Assembly: GCA_028688575.1 (NCBI GenBank)
Contig: JAQTXW010000017.1
Coordinates: 1 to 40,704 of the forward strand
Origin: Methylotenera sp.
GTDB lineage: Bacteria > Pseudomonadota > Gammaproteobacteria > Burkholderiales > Methylophilaceae
DNA: 40,704 nt
Direction of reading: 5' to 3'
The notes beneath the pieces were generated by a model. That model was not told the origin of the DNA and searched no databases. It saw nothing but the letters and a program-made list of their open reading frames with translations. Made by a program: the position numbers and the translations under genes. Positions 17,711 to 26,815 of this stretch are shown in pieces (the first letter of the stretch is position 1; each line of letters begins with the position of its first letter).

Positions 17711-18690
17711 GTTTTAACCTCAAGATGTTTTACGCCAAGCAAAAGTGCAACCATGATAGCGGCGAGAATAAAGCACAGATTGGTGTAGTGTTTACCTGGT
17801 ATTTTTTCAAAATATTTAATGGGTTTCTTTTCACGATTATTAATATCATTCATCGCTAATTGCAGTGATTTAGGGTCTTCAGCTTCATAAGCTTTGAACG
17901 GGGTTTTGTAGGTCTGGAAATATTCATAGAGTTCCATCTCGGCAGGCAGAGGCTGATCTTCTGCAGGCACAAAGCTGGTATCAAAGATACTCAGGCCACC
18001 AGGCTGACGTAATACAATCCAGTACAAGCTGATTTTCAGGCGCTCAAACCAATCTTTGATTTTTTGCTGGGTATTGGCATCGATGCGTCCTGCTCCGTCG
18101 GACAGCAATATCACCGCACGCGAGCCTGAATCGGGGATTTTGTCGAATAGTCCCGCACTGCTGGTGAGCCCGCTACCGATATTGGTTTGAAATAATGCAT
18201 TGCCGCTGGTGGCCTGCACTGCGGCGACAATGGCATTTTTATTTTCAGTTAAAGGCAACACATACATGGCTGAATTGCTAAAGGTAATCATGCCAAACAT
18301 ATCCTGCTGGCGTGATTTGACAAAGTCGGTAATGAGTCGGGCGGCAGCCACAGACTTAGTTTCGCCCACGGCTATATTGCCCGCACTATCTGCCGTACCC
18401 GAAAACGGGTCATCCATGCTTGCACTGCGATCCAGTACCAGAGCGATTTGCGCACCAATGCCGATACGTTCAATTCTCTGTTCTGTGGTATGCGGGGCTG
18501 CCAATCCTAAAATAATAAAAAACAGTGTAAGCACCGCCAGGCATTTTAAAATAAAGCCAATCAGGTCAGAGAGTGGGTCAGCAGGCAGCATGTCAACCCA
18601 GGAATAATGTTTAGCATGGGCGCGCTGTAATAATAAAGGCAGCGCGGCCAGTGGCAGTAGCCATAAAACCCAAGGGTGAGAGAAAACCAT
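17701..18690 (-). CDS. mxaC: MxaC, von Willebrand factor A membrane protein for methanol dehydrogenase maturation
   Basis: A 329-residue protein with two N-terminal hydrophobic helices (about residues 6-21 and 43-65), a VWA domain with an intact metal-ion-dependent adhesion site starting at D87 in ALVLDRSASMDD, and a C-terminal transmembrane helix near 304-320. This is the BatA/MxaC layout. In Methylobacterium mxaC is needed for calcium insertion into methanol dehydrogenase. It starts 3 bp after mxaA and overlaps mxaK by 10 bp, consistent with translational coupling. The MIDAS residues could themselves bind the calcium that is delivered, but this is inference. Confidence 0.85.
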   Translation of the reverse strand: MVFSHPWVLWLLPLAALPLLLQRAHAKHYSWVDMLPADPLSDLIGFILKCLAVLTLFFIILGLAAPHTTEQRIERIGIGAQIALVLDRSASMDDPFSGTADSAGNIAVGETKSVAAARLITDFVKSRQQDMFGMITFSNSAMYVLPLTENKNAIVAAVQATSGNALFQTNIGSGLTSSAGLFDKIPDSGSRAVILLSDGAGRIDANTQQKIKDWFERLKISLYWIVLRQPGGLSIFDTSFVPAEDQPLPAEMELYEYFQTYKTPFKAYEAEDPKSLQLAMNDINNREKKPIKYFEKIPGKHYTNLCFILAAIMVALLLGVKHLEVKTWH

Positions 18691-18693
18691 GGC

Positions 18694-19686
18694 TTACACC
18701 TTAGCCTTTAGAGGTGAGGGGAGTAGCCCGCGCTCGCAGTCACGGCAGCGGCGCACAAAGTTCAATAGCCATGGCATCGTTGCATTCCCTACACCATGTG
18801 TTGCCCCTGGTTCAAAATAAACTTGGCGGGATAAACCGAAAAATTGCTCAATTTCAGTTTTCAAAGGCATAAAGTTAGGGTGCTGCCTTAAAAAATCATT
18901 CAGATTATCGTTGAATATTGCAAAACCAGCGGTTTGGTTAAATGCGAGATGTGATTTTGAAATTGCCTGTTTGATGCCATCGTCGTTATCGGGTAGTTTT
19001 TTTATCGCACTGAATGTAGTGGCAAATCTTCCGCCCATGCGTGGCAACCATGCACGCTGACCCAAAATGTAAATGAGCGCAAGCAAGCTCAGTACGAATA
19101 TGCCAGAAGCAACTTTGAGCCATCTATATTCTTTTTCGGCTGATAAAAGTGGCGGAGGCAAGAATGGACTCATATTGTTTTCAACTTTCACCTGCCCGAA
19201 AATGGCAAGTGGTGATGTGGAAACATTCAATATTGGAATGCGATATTTAACAATATCTTTCTTATTTTGCGTGTTAATCAGGTGGATGTACTCAGGGCCG
19301 AGCGCGATATTTTTTGCAACCACGGTACTTACAAAAATCTGATAACTCAATTTGATTTTGTGGGTGGTGTAATCTTTCTGAGCTTGTTTGGTATGCTCTA
19401 TGGCTTGCAGATTCACACCAATCAATTTGCCTCTGTAGCGTTTCTCGTAGCCTACAATAGGCAGAGAGGTTTCAATCAGCTTGTAGGGTGCTTGAATGGT
19501 CAATACCACTTCGCGTTCGACAATGTCTCCCATGCTGTAGCCCACGCGTTTGTCAGGGTCTTTTGTCGTCATACTCACGATGCCAGGTTTAACATCTGGT
19601 AGCGTTTGGCTATCTATCGCCAGGCAATAGGGTGCCACTAGTGAGAATGAAAGGGTAAGGATCAGACTTTGAAGAATGTTTTTCAT
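18694..19686 (-). CDS. mxaA: MxaA, periplasmic/membrane protein for methanol dehydrogenase calcium insertion
   Basis: A 330-residue protein with a clear signal peptide (residues 1-23, ending YCLA), an extracytoplasmic beta-rich domain (about 30-185), a transmembrane helix near 193-212 (GIFVLSLLALIYILGQRAWL) and a cytoplasmic C-terminal part. It fits MxaA in length, topology and position between mxaS and mxaC. Together with MxaC, K and L it is known to be required for an active, calcium-containing methanol dehydrogenase. There is no catalytic motif to test. mxaS ends 18 bp before its start, so it belongs to the same transcript. The assignment depends on gene order. Confidence 0.83.
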   Translation of the reverse strand: MKNILQSLILTLSFSLVAPYCLAIDSQTLPDVKPGIVSMTTKDPDKRVGYSMGDIVEREVVLTIQAPYKLIETSLPIVGYEKRYRGKLIGVNLQAIEHTKQAQKDYTTHKIKLSYQIFVSTVVAKNIALGPEYIHLINTQNKKDIVKYRIPILNVSTSPLAIFGQVKVENNMSPFLPPPLLSAEKEYRWLKVASGIFVLSLLALIYILGQRAWLPRMGGRFATTFSAIKKLPDNDDGIKQAISKSHLAFNQTAGFAIFNDNLNDFLRQHPNFMPLKTEIEQFFGLSRQVYFEPGATHGVGNATMPWLLNFVRRCRDCERGLLPSPLKAKV

Positions 19687-19704
19687 CGTGTTATTTATTT
19701 AAGG

Positions 19705-20592
19705 TTAAGCCGCTACAAATTGGTGAAAGTATTCCGTTAGGGCGTCTGCATCAAAATCACCCTCTACATAAAACGGGGGCATATCAAATCGCATGAAAAG
19801 TTCGTATATTTCATGCCGCCGATGTTCAAACGACTGCATGATCTTTTCCCGTAATTCACGGCGTAAAAATAAAGTACGTTTTTCGCCAGTTTCTGCATCA
19901 TTGACATTCACCAAGCCAAACTCAGGCAGGTTTTTATATTCTGATGCATCCCATAGCACCATCGGCACAATATGGTGACGTAGCAAATTGGATAACGCAT
20001 CTTCCAGCAACTGATTGGGCATATGAAAATCAGAAATTAAAAATACCAGTGAGCGCTCACGTGGCAGATAACGGTAAACTTCTGTAATGCCATTACAATT
20101 GACGGGTGCAGGATGAAAGTCTTTGAGTGATTCAGCCATGGCGATGGCGTGGTGTGATTTGAATGAAGTTGTACTAATCCAGTCTTCACGCACCTTGGTA
20201 TCAAAGCCAATAAAACCAAACGGGTCGTGATGCTCGCTGGCGGATTGCGCAATGGACTCTGCAATTTCAGCCGCCAGTTTTATTTTACGTTTTTTTGCAC
20301 CAAAATTCATGCTGCCGGATAGATCACAGATTACAAAAACTGGTGTTGCGCTTTTTTGATTGAATAAGCGCACATATACTTGCTCCATCGGATCACGTAT
20401 CGTTTGACGAATGTCAATCCGTCTTGGATCGGGGTAGGAGAGTAAAGTCGTGTGACCACGAAACTCCATGCCCATGCCGCGTTGTGTGCTTGCATGTCTG
20501 CCTGGATGGCGGCCGCGTGAGCGCCATCCAATATGGTAATCAAATGATTTGATCTGAGGGGTCATAACAAGCGTTTTATTATGGCGCAGCAA
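19705..20592 (-). CDS. mxaS: MxaS, DUF58 family protein of the methanol dehydrogenase maturation cluster
   Basis: A 295-residue soluble protein of the DUF58 type with a VWA-like fold and an intact metal site at D90-L-S-G-S in FVICDLSGSMNF. DUF58 proteins commonly pair with MoxR ATPases, and here it follows directly after the MoxR-type gene with a 14-bp overlap if the first ATG is used; a second in-frame ATG at 20565 (residue 10, MTPQIKSF) would instead leave a 13-bp gap, and the sequence does not decide between them. MxaS acts in the cytoplasm, presumably with MxaR. Its exact role is unknown even in well-studied methylotrophs. Confidence 0.87.
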   Translation of the reverse strand: MLRHNKTLVMTPQIKSFDYHIGWRSRGRHPGRHASTQRGMGMEFRGHTTLLSYPDPRRIDIRQTIRDPMEQVYVRLFNQKSATPVFVICDLSGSMNFGAKKRKIKLAAEIAESIAQSASEHHDPFGFIGFDTKVREDWISTTSFKSHHAIAMAESLKDFHPAPVNCNGITEVYRYLPRERSLVFLISDFHMPNQLLEDALSNLLRHHIVPMVLWDASEYKNLPEFGLVNVNDAETGEKRTLFLRRELREKIMQSFEHRRHEIYELFMRFDMPPFYVEGDFDADALTEYFHQFVAA

Positions 20593-21595
20593 CTGCGTTA
20601 ATGATGCCAGTCAGCATTTCGCGCGCTATTTCTGTGCGACGCATTTCATACACGGGGCTAAATACCAGTCTGTGCGCTACTGTAGAGTGGAACACGGCAT
20701 GTATATCATCTGGTAACACTGCGGCTCGGCCATTAAGCCAAGCATTGACGCGAGCAGCGCGTAGCATCATGCTCATGCCGCGAGGGCTGGCGCCTGCCAG
20801 AACCAAGCGGTTCATGTCTACGCCTGATACTTTAACGCCATAATCAAGCGGATTTTTGGTCGCTTTCCAAAGATTTAATGCGTATTTTTTGAGGGTGTCG
20901 CTTGCTTCAATGTTGTTTTGAATGATGCTGGAAAATGCATTGAGCTCATCAAATTGCAGAATATCAGGTTTGACAGTTTCAACCAGTGCATCCACATTGT
21001 GAAATTTGGTATCAAACACCAGCGCCTGCATGATGTCGTCATCATTAGGTACTACAATTGGAATTTCCATCATAAAGCGGTCGCGCGCGGCAGATGGAAT
21101 TTCAAAGGTTTCTTCTTTCTCTACCTGGTTGCGGTCGGCAAACACAATCATGTGCGGGAAATAATGTTCGGCATTAAATGCTGATAAACTGCGTTCTGCC
21201 ATCACCCGTAATAATAATGAGTGCACTTGCGGACGTGCGCGGTTGATTTCATTAAAAAAGAATACCGATAAATTCTCACCAGACATGAGTAACGGGCCTG
21301 GGCTGACGTGTGGCTTGCCATCCTCGCCTAGATAGGTGTGATATACCAAGTCGTTAGGCATCAAGTCGATTGTGCCTTCAATACGCTGGTAACCACCGCC
21401 AATACCACGGGTGAAGGCGCGAAGCAGGGTGGTTTTGCCGACACCGACATCCCCCTCCAGCAGCACGTGGCCTCGTGCAAAAATGGAAGTAGTAATCAGT
21501 CTGATAGGCGTATGTTGACCCACGACTACTTTATTGACTTCTGATTCCAGATTTAGCGCATGGTTACGCCAATCGACTAACTGACTATCACTCAT
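20579..21595 (-). CDS. mxaR: MxaR, MoxR-family AAA+ ATPase
   Basis: A 338-residue AAA+ ATPase with Walker A GDVGVGKT at residues 48-55, a Walker B-like FFNEINRARPQVHSLLLRVM (about 111-131) and sensor motifs near AARDRFM. It is the first gene of the mxaR-S-A-C-K-L operon, in the same order as the distal part of the mxaFJGIRSACKLD cluster of Methylobacterium. MoxR ATPases act as chaperones that assemble metal-containing enzyme complexes; the family is in fact named after this gene. mxaFJGI, which encode the dehydrogenase itself, are not upstream; fabA lies there, divergently, across a 295-bp spacer with a strong palindrome. Confidence 0.92.
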   Translation of the reverse strand: MSDSQLVDWRNHALNLESEVNKVVVGQHTPIRLITTSIFARGHVLLEGDVGVGKTTLLRAFTRGIGGGYQRIEGTIDLMPNDLVYHTYLGEDGKPHVSPGPLLMSGENLSVFFFNEINRARPQVHSLLLRVMAERSLSAFNAEHYFPHMIVFADRNQVEKEETFEIPSAARDRFMMEIPIVVPNDDDIMQALVFDTKFHNVDALVETVKPDILQFDELNAFSSIIQNNIEASDTLKKYALNLWKATKNPLDYGVKVSGVDMNRLVLAGASPRGMSMMLRAARVNAWLNGRAAVLPDDIHAVFHSTVAHRLVFSPVYEMRRTEIAREMLTGIINAVAAP

Positions 21596-21686
21596 TTGGA
21601 TTTTTTCCGTATCTTTATAGTGAGAAATGGTTAAAATATATTTCGAATCTTAATAAACTTTATGCATAGTAAACGTTTTTTGCTTG

Positions 21687-21710
21687 AGGGTAAACAGATC
21701 TGTATACCCT
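21687..21710. promoter_or_regulatory. 24-bp near-perfect palindrome between mxaR and fabA
   Basis: The sequence is palindromic at 11 of 12 paired positions, with outer arms AGGGTA and TACCCT and a centre ACAGATCTGT. It lies 92 bp upstream of mxaR and 180 bp upstream of fabA in the divergent spacer, so it is a good candidate for the operator of a dimeric regulator of one or both operons. It does not match any binding site I can name. Confidence 0.55.
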
Positions 21711-21890
21711 GATGTATATTTCTTTATTTTTATATCCAATCCACATAAAAAACACGAAAACAAGCGAATATCACTTTCGCAAATTTGGTTTTCCAGCGAA
21801 AATAGCGCTATATTGAGATAAAAGTGCACAGATAAAGTTGCAAGCTTATTTCACGCTGTCGTTTAAATAAAATTAAAAGAAATAAATTCT

Positions 21891-22406
21891 ATGCAAAAAC
21901 AAAATAGCTTTACCAAAGAAGAGTTGCTCAAATGTGGCCGTGGCGAAATGTTTGGTGCAGGCAATGCACAGTTGCCTTTGCCGCCAATGTTGATGTTTGA
22001 CCGTATTGTTTCCATTACAGAGGACGGTGGTAAGTATGGCAATGGCCAAATAATCGCTGAGCTTGATATTACGCCGGATCTTTGGTTTTTTGATTGTCAC
22101 TTTACAGGGGATCCCGTCATGCCAGGCTGCTTGGGCTTGGATGCGATGTGGCAGTTAGTAGGGTTTCACTTAGGTTGGATGGGTGGTCCTGGCCGTGGTC
22201 GTGCACTGGGCGCGGGCGAGGTGAAGTTTACTGGGCAAGTGTTGCCTAGTGCTAAATTGGCAACTTATACCATTGATTTAAAACGCGTGATTATGCGTAA
22301 ATTAGTGATGGGTATTGCCGATGCTACGATGCAAATAGATGGTCGTGAAATATACGTTGCCAATGATTTGCGCGTGGGCTTGTTTACACGTACGGACAAT
22401 TTTTAG
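21891..22406 (+). CDS. fabA: 3-hydroxydecanoyl-ACP dehydratase/isomerase
   Basis: A 171-residue hotdog-fold enzyme of type II fatty acid synthesis. It dehydrates 3-hydroxydecanoyl-ACP and isomerises the product to the cis-3 form, the branch point of unsaturated fatty acids. The catalytic residues H70 (in [13 protein letters not shown]) and D84 (in [11 protein letters not shown]) are both present at the E. coli positions. The length is identical to the family standard. fabB follows after 38 bp on the same strand, so this is the classic anaerobic-type fabAB unit. The ribosome binding site is weak (AAGAAA); the promoter lies in the spacer shared with mxaR. Confidence 0.98.
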   Translation: MQKQNSFTKEELLKCGRGEMFGAGNAQLPLPPMLMFDRIVSITEDGGKYGNGQIIAELDITPDLWFFDCHFTGDPVMPGCLGLDAMWQLVGFHLGWMGGPGRGRALGAGEVKFTGQVLPSAKLATYTIDLKRVIMRKLVMGIADATMQIDGREIYVANDLRVGLFTRTDNF

Positions 22407-22444
22407 TTTTTAGTAGAATAAAAAAGTATTTTAAGGAGCACGAA

Positions 22445-23677
22445 ATGCGTCGTGTCGTCGTTACAGGGTTTGGTATTGTTTCAAGCTTGGGAAACAATAA
22501 ATCAGAGGTGCTGGATAGCCTGAAGGCTGGAAAATCTGGCATTAGCTATCAAGCAGAATATGAACAAATGGGTTTGCGCTCGCATGTGGCTGGATCAATC
22601 AAAAACCTGAATGTAGAGGAACTCATTGATCGAAAACTCATGCGTTTTATGGCAAAAGGGCATGCTTACGCATGGCTTGCCATGCAAGAGGCAATCGCCG
22701 ATGCTAAATTGCCTGAAGATTTAGTGTCTAACCCACGCACAGGCCTGATTGTAGGGGCAGGTGGCGCATCTCATGAAAGTATCCTGGAGGGTGTGGATAC
22801 TTTACGTGAAAAAGGCGTGCGACGCGTAGGGCCTTATATGGTAACCAAAGCGATGGCGAGCGGGGTTTCTGCCTGCTTGGCGACAGGCGCCAAGATTAAG
22901 GGTATTAATTACGGCATCAGTTCAGCCTGTTCTACCAGTGCGCATTGTATTGGTGCAGGAGTAGAGCAGATTCAGTTAGGTAAACAGGATATTATCTTTG
23001 CGGGCGGTGCTGAGGAGGAGCATTGGACGCTGTCATTTATGTTTGATGCCATGGGCGCATTAAGCAGTAAATATAACGAAACGCCAGACAAAGCCTCGCG
23101 TACCTATGATGCAAACCGTGATGGTTTTGTGATTTCTGGCGGCGGCGGCATTGTGGTGCTGGAAGAATATGAACACGCGAAGGCACGTGGTGCGAAAATC
23201 TACGCTGAGGTGATTGGTTACGGTGCAACTTCAGATGGCTACGATATGGTGGCACCGAGCGGCGAAGGTGCAGTGCGTTGTATGCGTTTGGCGCTGGAAG
23301 GGGTTGATGAGTCTGTGGACTACATCAATACGCATGGTACAAGTACCCCTGTGGGCGATGTGAAAGAGCTTGAGGCGATTCGCGAAGTGTTCGGCGAAAA
23401 TGGCTTAAACCAAAACCCTGCGATTGCTTCGACTAAATCATTATCTGGCCACGCTTTGGGTGCGGCGGGCGTGAATGAGGCGATTTACACCTTGCTGATG
23501 ATGGAACATAACTTCATTGCCGCTTCGGCTAATATTGAAACTTTAGATCCAGCAGCAGAGGGTTTGAATATTGTTAGAGCACCGATAGAGAATACGCGCA
23601 TTGAGACTGCATTATCCAATAGCTTTGGTTTTGGCGGCACCAACGCGACATTAACCTTTTCTCGCAAGCGTCTATAA
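22445..23677 (+). CDS. fabB: 3-oxoacyl-ACP synthase I
   Basis: A 410-residue condensing enzyme that elongates the cis-unsaturated intermediate made by FabA. The catalytic triad is visible: C162 in [12 protein letters not shown], then the first histidine in [11 protein letters not shown] and the second in [11 protein letters not shown]. The C-terminal [11 protein letters not shown] is also typical. The clustering with fabA and the C-terminal signature distinguish it from FabF. AAGGAG seven bases before the ATG is a strong ribosome binding site. The next gene (EAL domain) starts 35 bp later and may be co-transcribed. Confidence 0.97.
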   Translation: MRRVVVTGFGIVSSLGNNKSEVLDSLKAGKSGISYQAEYEQMGLRSHVAGSIKNLNVEELIDRKLMRFMAKGHAYAWLAMQEAIADAKLPEDLVSNPRTGLIVGAGGASHESILEGVDTLREKGVRRVGPYMVTKAMASGVSACLATGAKIKGINYGISSACSTSAHCIGAGVEQIQLGKQDIIFAGGAEEEHWTLSFMFDAMGALSSKYNETPDKASRTYDANRDGFVISGGGGIVVLEEYEHAKARGAKIYAEVIGYGATSDGYDMVAPSGEGAVRCMRLALEGVDESVDYINTHGTSTPVGDVKELEAIREVFGENGLNQNPAIASTKSLSGHALGAAGVNEAIYTLLMMEHNFIAASANIETLDPAAEGLNIVRAPIENTRIETALSNSFGFGGTNATLTFSRKRL

Positions 23678-23712
23678 CAGATGCACCACTCAATGAGGGG
23701 GCTGAAACATCG

Positions 23713-25074
23713 GTGATGGTCATGCCCAATTCGTTAAGACAAGCCTTACGTTACTTTTCATCCAATCGTTCAATGGATGATGCGCAAGCGCTCAGGGTGA
23801 AAGTGGCCTTGGAAGTTGGGAGTGTAGCCTTGATTGCAGCAGGGCTGCTGTGGGTTTTTTTGTTGACAACCTCTAACGCTTGGCAGATTGCCTGGATAGA
23901 AGGTCTGTTGGTGCTTTTGGGCACAATTACTTTGGTGTTAACAAGAAAAGGCCGCATGCGTATTGCGGCTTTTTTACTGTTGTCTATCTTGTTTCTGATT
24001 CTGTTGGCGATGAGTTTTTTCTTGGATGTGCCTACAGCTTCAGCGCCTAGGGTTGTGCATCATTATTTTTTGTTGCTCGCTTTTTATGCATATCTACTGC
24101 TTAAAAATGAATGCGAGTGGCTCAGGATGGTTTTCTTCTTTATTTGTCTGGCTGCGTTTGTCGTTTTCTCTAGCACTTATTGGGGAGTGGCTACGCCATA
24201 TGCCTTAGCTGAAGAGGTGCGCGTTATTGGCGGGTGGATGAATGCCATCATTGCTACTGGTCTATTATGTATAACACTATATATTTTACAATCGGATTTT
24301 GTAGAGAGCGGCGAAGCGGGTCATGCATTAAGTCTTGCGTTATGGCATCATCAGTTTGAGCTTTACTATCAGCCACAGGTGGATGAAACAGGTAAGGTGT
24401 TTGCAGCAGAAGCGCTGATTCGCTGGCATCACCCAAAACGAGGCTTTGTCTTGCCAGTTGATTTTATTCCGTTGGCAGAGCAACTTGGAATGATGGTGCC
24501 GATTGGGCACTGGGTGTTAGCACAAGCTTGCAAGCAGCTGGCTTCGTGGGCGTTAAAGCCTGAAACAGCCCACTTGACGCTTTCGGTGAATGTCAGTGCG
24601 CCTCAATTCAGTGAGTCGGAGTTTGTACCTAAACTGCTTGCATTGATTGAGTGTACAGGGATTGATGCAAAACGATTGAAACTCGAGCTTACAGAGAGCA
24701 TGTTGGTTAAAGATGCAGAAGATGTGATTGCAAAAATGGCACTTTTGAAAAAAGTGGGGGTGGGTGTTGCTTTGGATGATTTTGGTACAGGGTATTCATC
24801 GCTCAGTTACTTAAAACGCTTGCCGTTAGATCAACTCAAAATTGATCAGTCATTTATACGGGATATACTGACTGACCTTCATGATGCTGCGATTGCGCGC
24901 ACCATAATTGCGCTCGGTCAGGAGCTTGGGCTCAAGGTGATTGCTGAAGGAGTCGAAGCCGAAGCGCAGAGAAGTTTCTTGCTGGAGAACGGCTGTTACG
25001 CGTTTCAGGGGTATTGGTTTAGTCACCCTTTGCCAATAGCTCAGTTTGATGCGTTTGTTGCATCTGCATCTTAA
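23713..25074 (+). CDS. Membrane EAL-domain protein, predicted cyclic di-GMP phosphodiesterase
   Basis: A 453-residue protein with about six transmembrane helices in residues 30-198 (an uncharacterised sensor-like region), followed directly by an EAL domain (about 207-450). Active-site motifs appear intact: EALIRW, the metal ligand in NVSAPQF, ELTES, DDFGTGYSSL, KIDQSF and the glutamate of EGVE, so it probably hydrolyses cyclic di-GMP. There is no GGDEF domain. The reading frame opens with GTG (23713) and has in-frame ATGs at 23716 and 23722; the start is undecided. GAGGGG lies 12 bases before the GTG. Its position directly after fabAB says little about its job; the signal it senses is unknown. 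Confidence 0.9.
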   Translation: MMVMPNSLRQALRYFSSNRSMDDAQALRVKVALEVGSVALIAAGLLWVFLLTTSNAWQIAWIEGLLVLLGTITLVLTRKGRMRIAAFLLLSILFLILLAMSFFLDVPTASAPRVVHHYFLLLAFYAYLLLKNECEWLRMVFFFICLAAFVVFSSTYWGVATPYALAEEVRVIGGWMNAIIATGLLCITLYILQSDFVESGEAGHALSLALWHHQFELYYQPQVDETGKVFAAEALIRWHHPKRGFVLPVDFIPLAEQLGMMVPIGHWVLAQACKQLASWALKPETAHLTLSVNVSAPQFSESEFVPKLLALIECTGIDAKRLKLELTESMLVKDAEDVIAKMALLKKVGVGVALDDFGTGYSSLSYLKRLPLDQLKIDQSFIRDILTDLHDAAIARTIIALGQELGLKVIAEGVEAEAQRSFLLENGCYAFQGYWFSHPLPIAQFDAFVASAS

Positions 25075-25089
25075 ATGCCAGTGCTGGCT

Positions 25090-25458
25090 TTATAGCATCA
25101 GTGCGGCTGCTACCTGGCGACCTTCACTCATGAGTATATTGTAAGTGCGGCATGCCGCAGCTGTGCTCATGCACTCTAATGCGATGCCATTGTCGGTCAA
25201 GCATACGTAATGTTTGGGATGCAAAAATTGATGTTTGCTACCTGTGCCAAGTAGCACGACTTCTGGTTTTAGTGAGGCAATCGGCTGGAACAGCGCGTTA
25301 GCTAAGCTCGTAAAATCTGTGGCTTGCCAATCGGCAATAATTTGATTAGGCAGCACAATCAAATTGCTCAGATAACGCTGCTTGTTAATTTCAATAAAGC
25401 TTGTATCGTAAGCGGTAATCAGGTAATTGTTTTCTGCGGTAGTTAAATGTAGTTTCAT
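25090..25458 (-). CDS. Mth938-like domain protein (DUF498/DUF598)
   Basis: A 122-residue protein with the Mth938 signature: a beta-rich N-terminus, PEVVLLGTGSKHQFL around residues 65-80, the segment IALECMSTAAACRTYNILMSEGRQVAAALM near the C-terminus and no signal peptide. The family is widespread; a human relative is the mitochondrial assembly factor NDUFAF3, and bacterial members are of unknown function. It is convergent with the EAL gene (15-bp gap) and divergent from the alaA-type aminotransferase. It probably has its own promoter in the 109-bp spacer on its upstream side. Confidence 0.8.
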   Translation of the reverse strand: MKLHLTTAENNYLITAYDTSFIEINKQRYLSNLIVLPNQIIADWQATDFTSLANALFQPIASLKPEVVLLGTGSKHQFLHPKHYVCLTDNGIALECMSTAAACRTYNILMSEGRQVAAALML

Positions 25459-25492
25459 TGCTGATATTGGCCTTGTTTATCAACGGCTTTCA

Positions 25493-25522
25493 TTGAATCA
25501 AAGCATCATTCTAATGTAAACT
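25493..25522 (+). promoter_or_regulatory. Candidate promoter of the aminotransferase-hom operon
   Basis: TTGAAT (25493-25498) and TAAACT (25517-25522) are separated by 18 bp, about 45 bp before the aminotransferase ATG. No strong ribosome binding site follows. Confidence 0.35.
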
Positions 25523-25567
25523 ATCAGCTTTCACTATTTAGCTCACAACAGCAAGCATTCGCGCATC

Positions 25568-26815
25568 ATGCAACCTCTACTCAAATCCAATAAATTAAAT
25601 AACGTCTGCTACGATATTCGAGGCCCTGTGCTTGAGCGTGCGCGGGAGATGGAAGAAGAAGGCCATCATATTATCAAGCTCAATATTGGTAATCCAGCTG
25701 CGTTCGGGTTTGAAGTGCCTGAAGAAATTCAGCAAGATGTGATTCGCAACATGGGCAAAGCGGGCGGCTATACAGATAGTAAGGGTTTATTTGAGCCGCG
25801 CAAGGCAATTATGCACTACACGCAAAGTAAGCATATTGAAGGCGTGACCGTGGATGATATTTTTATCGGCAATGGTGTGTCTGAATTGATTGTTATGTCA
25901 ATGCAGGGCTTGCTGAATAATGGCGACCAGATATTGGTGCCGATGCCAGATTATCCGTTATGGACAGCGGCGGTCAATTTGGCAGGGGGAACAGCTCGCC
26001 ATTATTTGTGTGATGAGTCCACTGGCTGGATGCCTGATTTAAAAGATATTGAATCAAAAATCACCGCAAATACACGCGGTATTGTCGTGATTAATCCCAA
26101 TAATCCGACTGGCGCATTATATTCGCGCGAGATTTTAGATGGCATCATTGAAATTGCCCGTCATCATGGATTGGTCATTTTTGCCGATGAAATTTATGAC
26201 AAAGTATTATTTGATGGCAATGTGCATACCTCGATTGCATCGCTCGCAGATGATGTTTTATTTGTGACGTTTAATGGGTTGTCGAAGAACTACCGCACCT
26301 GCGGTTACCGCGCTGGCTGGATGATTCTTAGCGGCGAGAAGAATCATGCAAAGGACTATATCGAGGGTCTGAATATGCTGGCTTCCATGCGTTTGTGTGC
26401 CAATGTCCCTGGGCAGTTGGCCATTCAAACCGCATTAGGTGGTTATCAAAGTATTGAAGATTTAGTCGCGCCAGAAGGGCGTTTATGTAAGCAGCGAGAT
26501 GTGGCCTATGAGTTGCTGACAGCGATTCCTGGCGTGAGCTGTACTAAGCCGCAGGCTGCGATGTATTTGTTCCCAAAGTTGGATCCTAAGGTTTATCCAA
26601 TTAAAGATGACCAGCAGTTTATTTTAGATTTATTGCTGGAAGAAAAAGTATTGTTAGTGCAAGGCACTGGCTTTAACTGGAAAACGCCTGATCACTTCCG
26701 TGTGGTGTTTTTACCTAATGTGGACGATTTGACCGAAGCCATTAAGCGTATTGCAAGGTTTTTGGAAAATTACAGAAAAAAACATGAATTAATAGTAGAT
26801 GGAGCAAAAGCTTGA
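25568..26815 (+). CDS. alaA: AlaA-type alanine aminotransferase
   Basis: A 415-residue class I/II PLP-dependent aminotransferase that closely follows E. coli AlaA (YfbQ), which makes alanine from pyruvate and glutamate. Diagnostic features are the N-terminal KLNNVCYDIRGPVLERA, the GGYTDSKGLFEPRKAI segment, NPNNPTGALYS (residues 176-186) and the PLP lysine K240 in NGLSKNYRTCGYRAGW. The length is within ten residues of E. coli AlaA. Its stop overlaps the TTG start of hom by 4 bp. The tight link with hom and thrC is common in Betaproteobacteria and may reflect shared control of aspartate/pyruvate-family amino acids. Confidence 0.9.
   Translation: MQPLLKSNKLNNVCYDIRGPVLERAREMEEEGHHIIKLNIGNPAAFGFEVPEEIQQDVIRNMGKAGGYTDSKGLFEPRKAIMHYTQSKHIEGVTVDDIFIGNGVSELIVMSMQGLLNNGDQILVPMPDYPLWTAAVNLAGGTARHYLCDESTGWMPDLKDIESKITANTRGIVVINPNNPTGALYSREILDGIIEIARHHGLVIFADEIYDKVLFDGNVHTSIASLADDVLFVTFNGLSKNYRTCGYRAGWMILSGEKNHAKDYIEGLNMLASMRLCANVPGQLAIQTALGGYQSIEDLVAPEGRLCKQRDVAYELLTAIPGVSCTKPQAAMYLFPKLDPKVYPIKDDQQFILDLLLEEKVLLVQGTGFNWKTPDHFRVVFLPNVDDLTEAIKRIARFLENYRKKHELIVDGAKA

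Noticed and set aside
16122-21595. Generic Bat aerotolerance operon (moxR-batA-like)
   Set aside because: The gene set includes MxaA- and MxaK-type proteins in the exact mxaR-S-A-C-K-L order, which fits methanol dehydrogenase maturation better.
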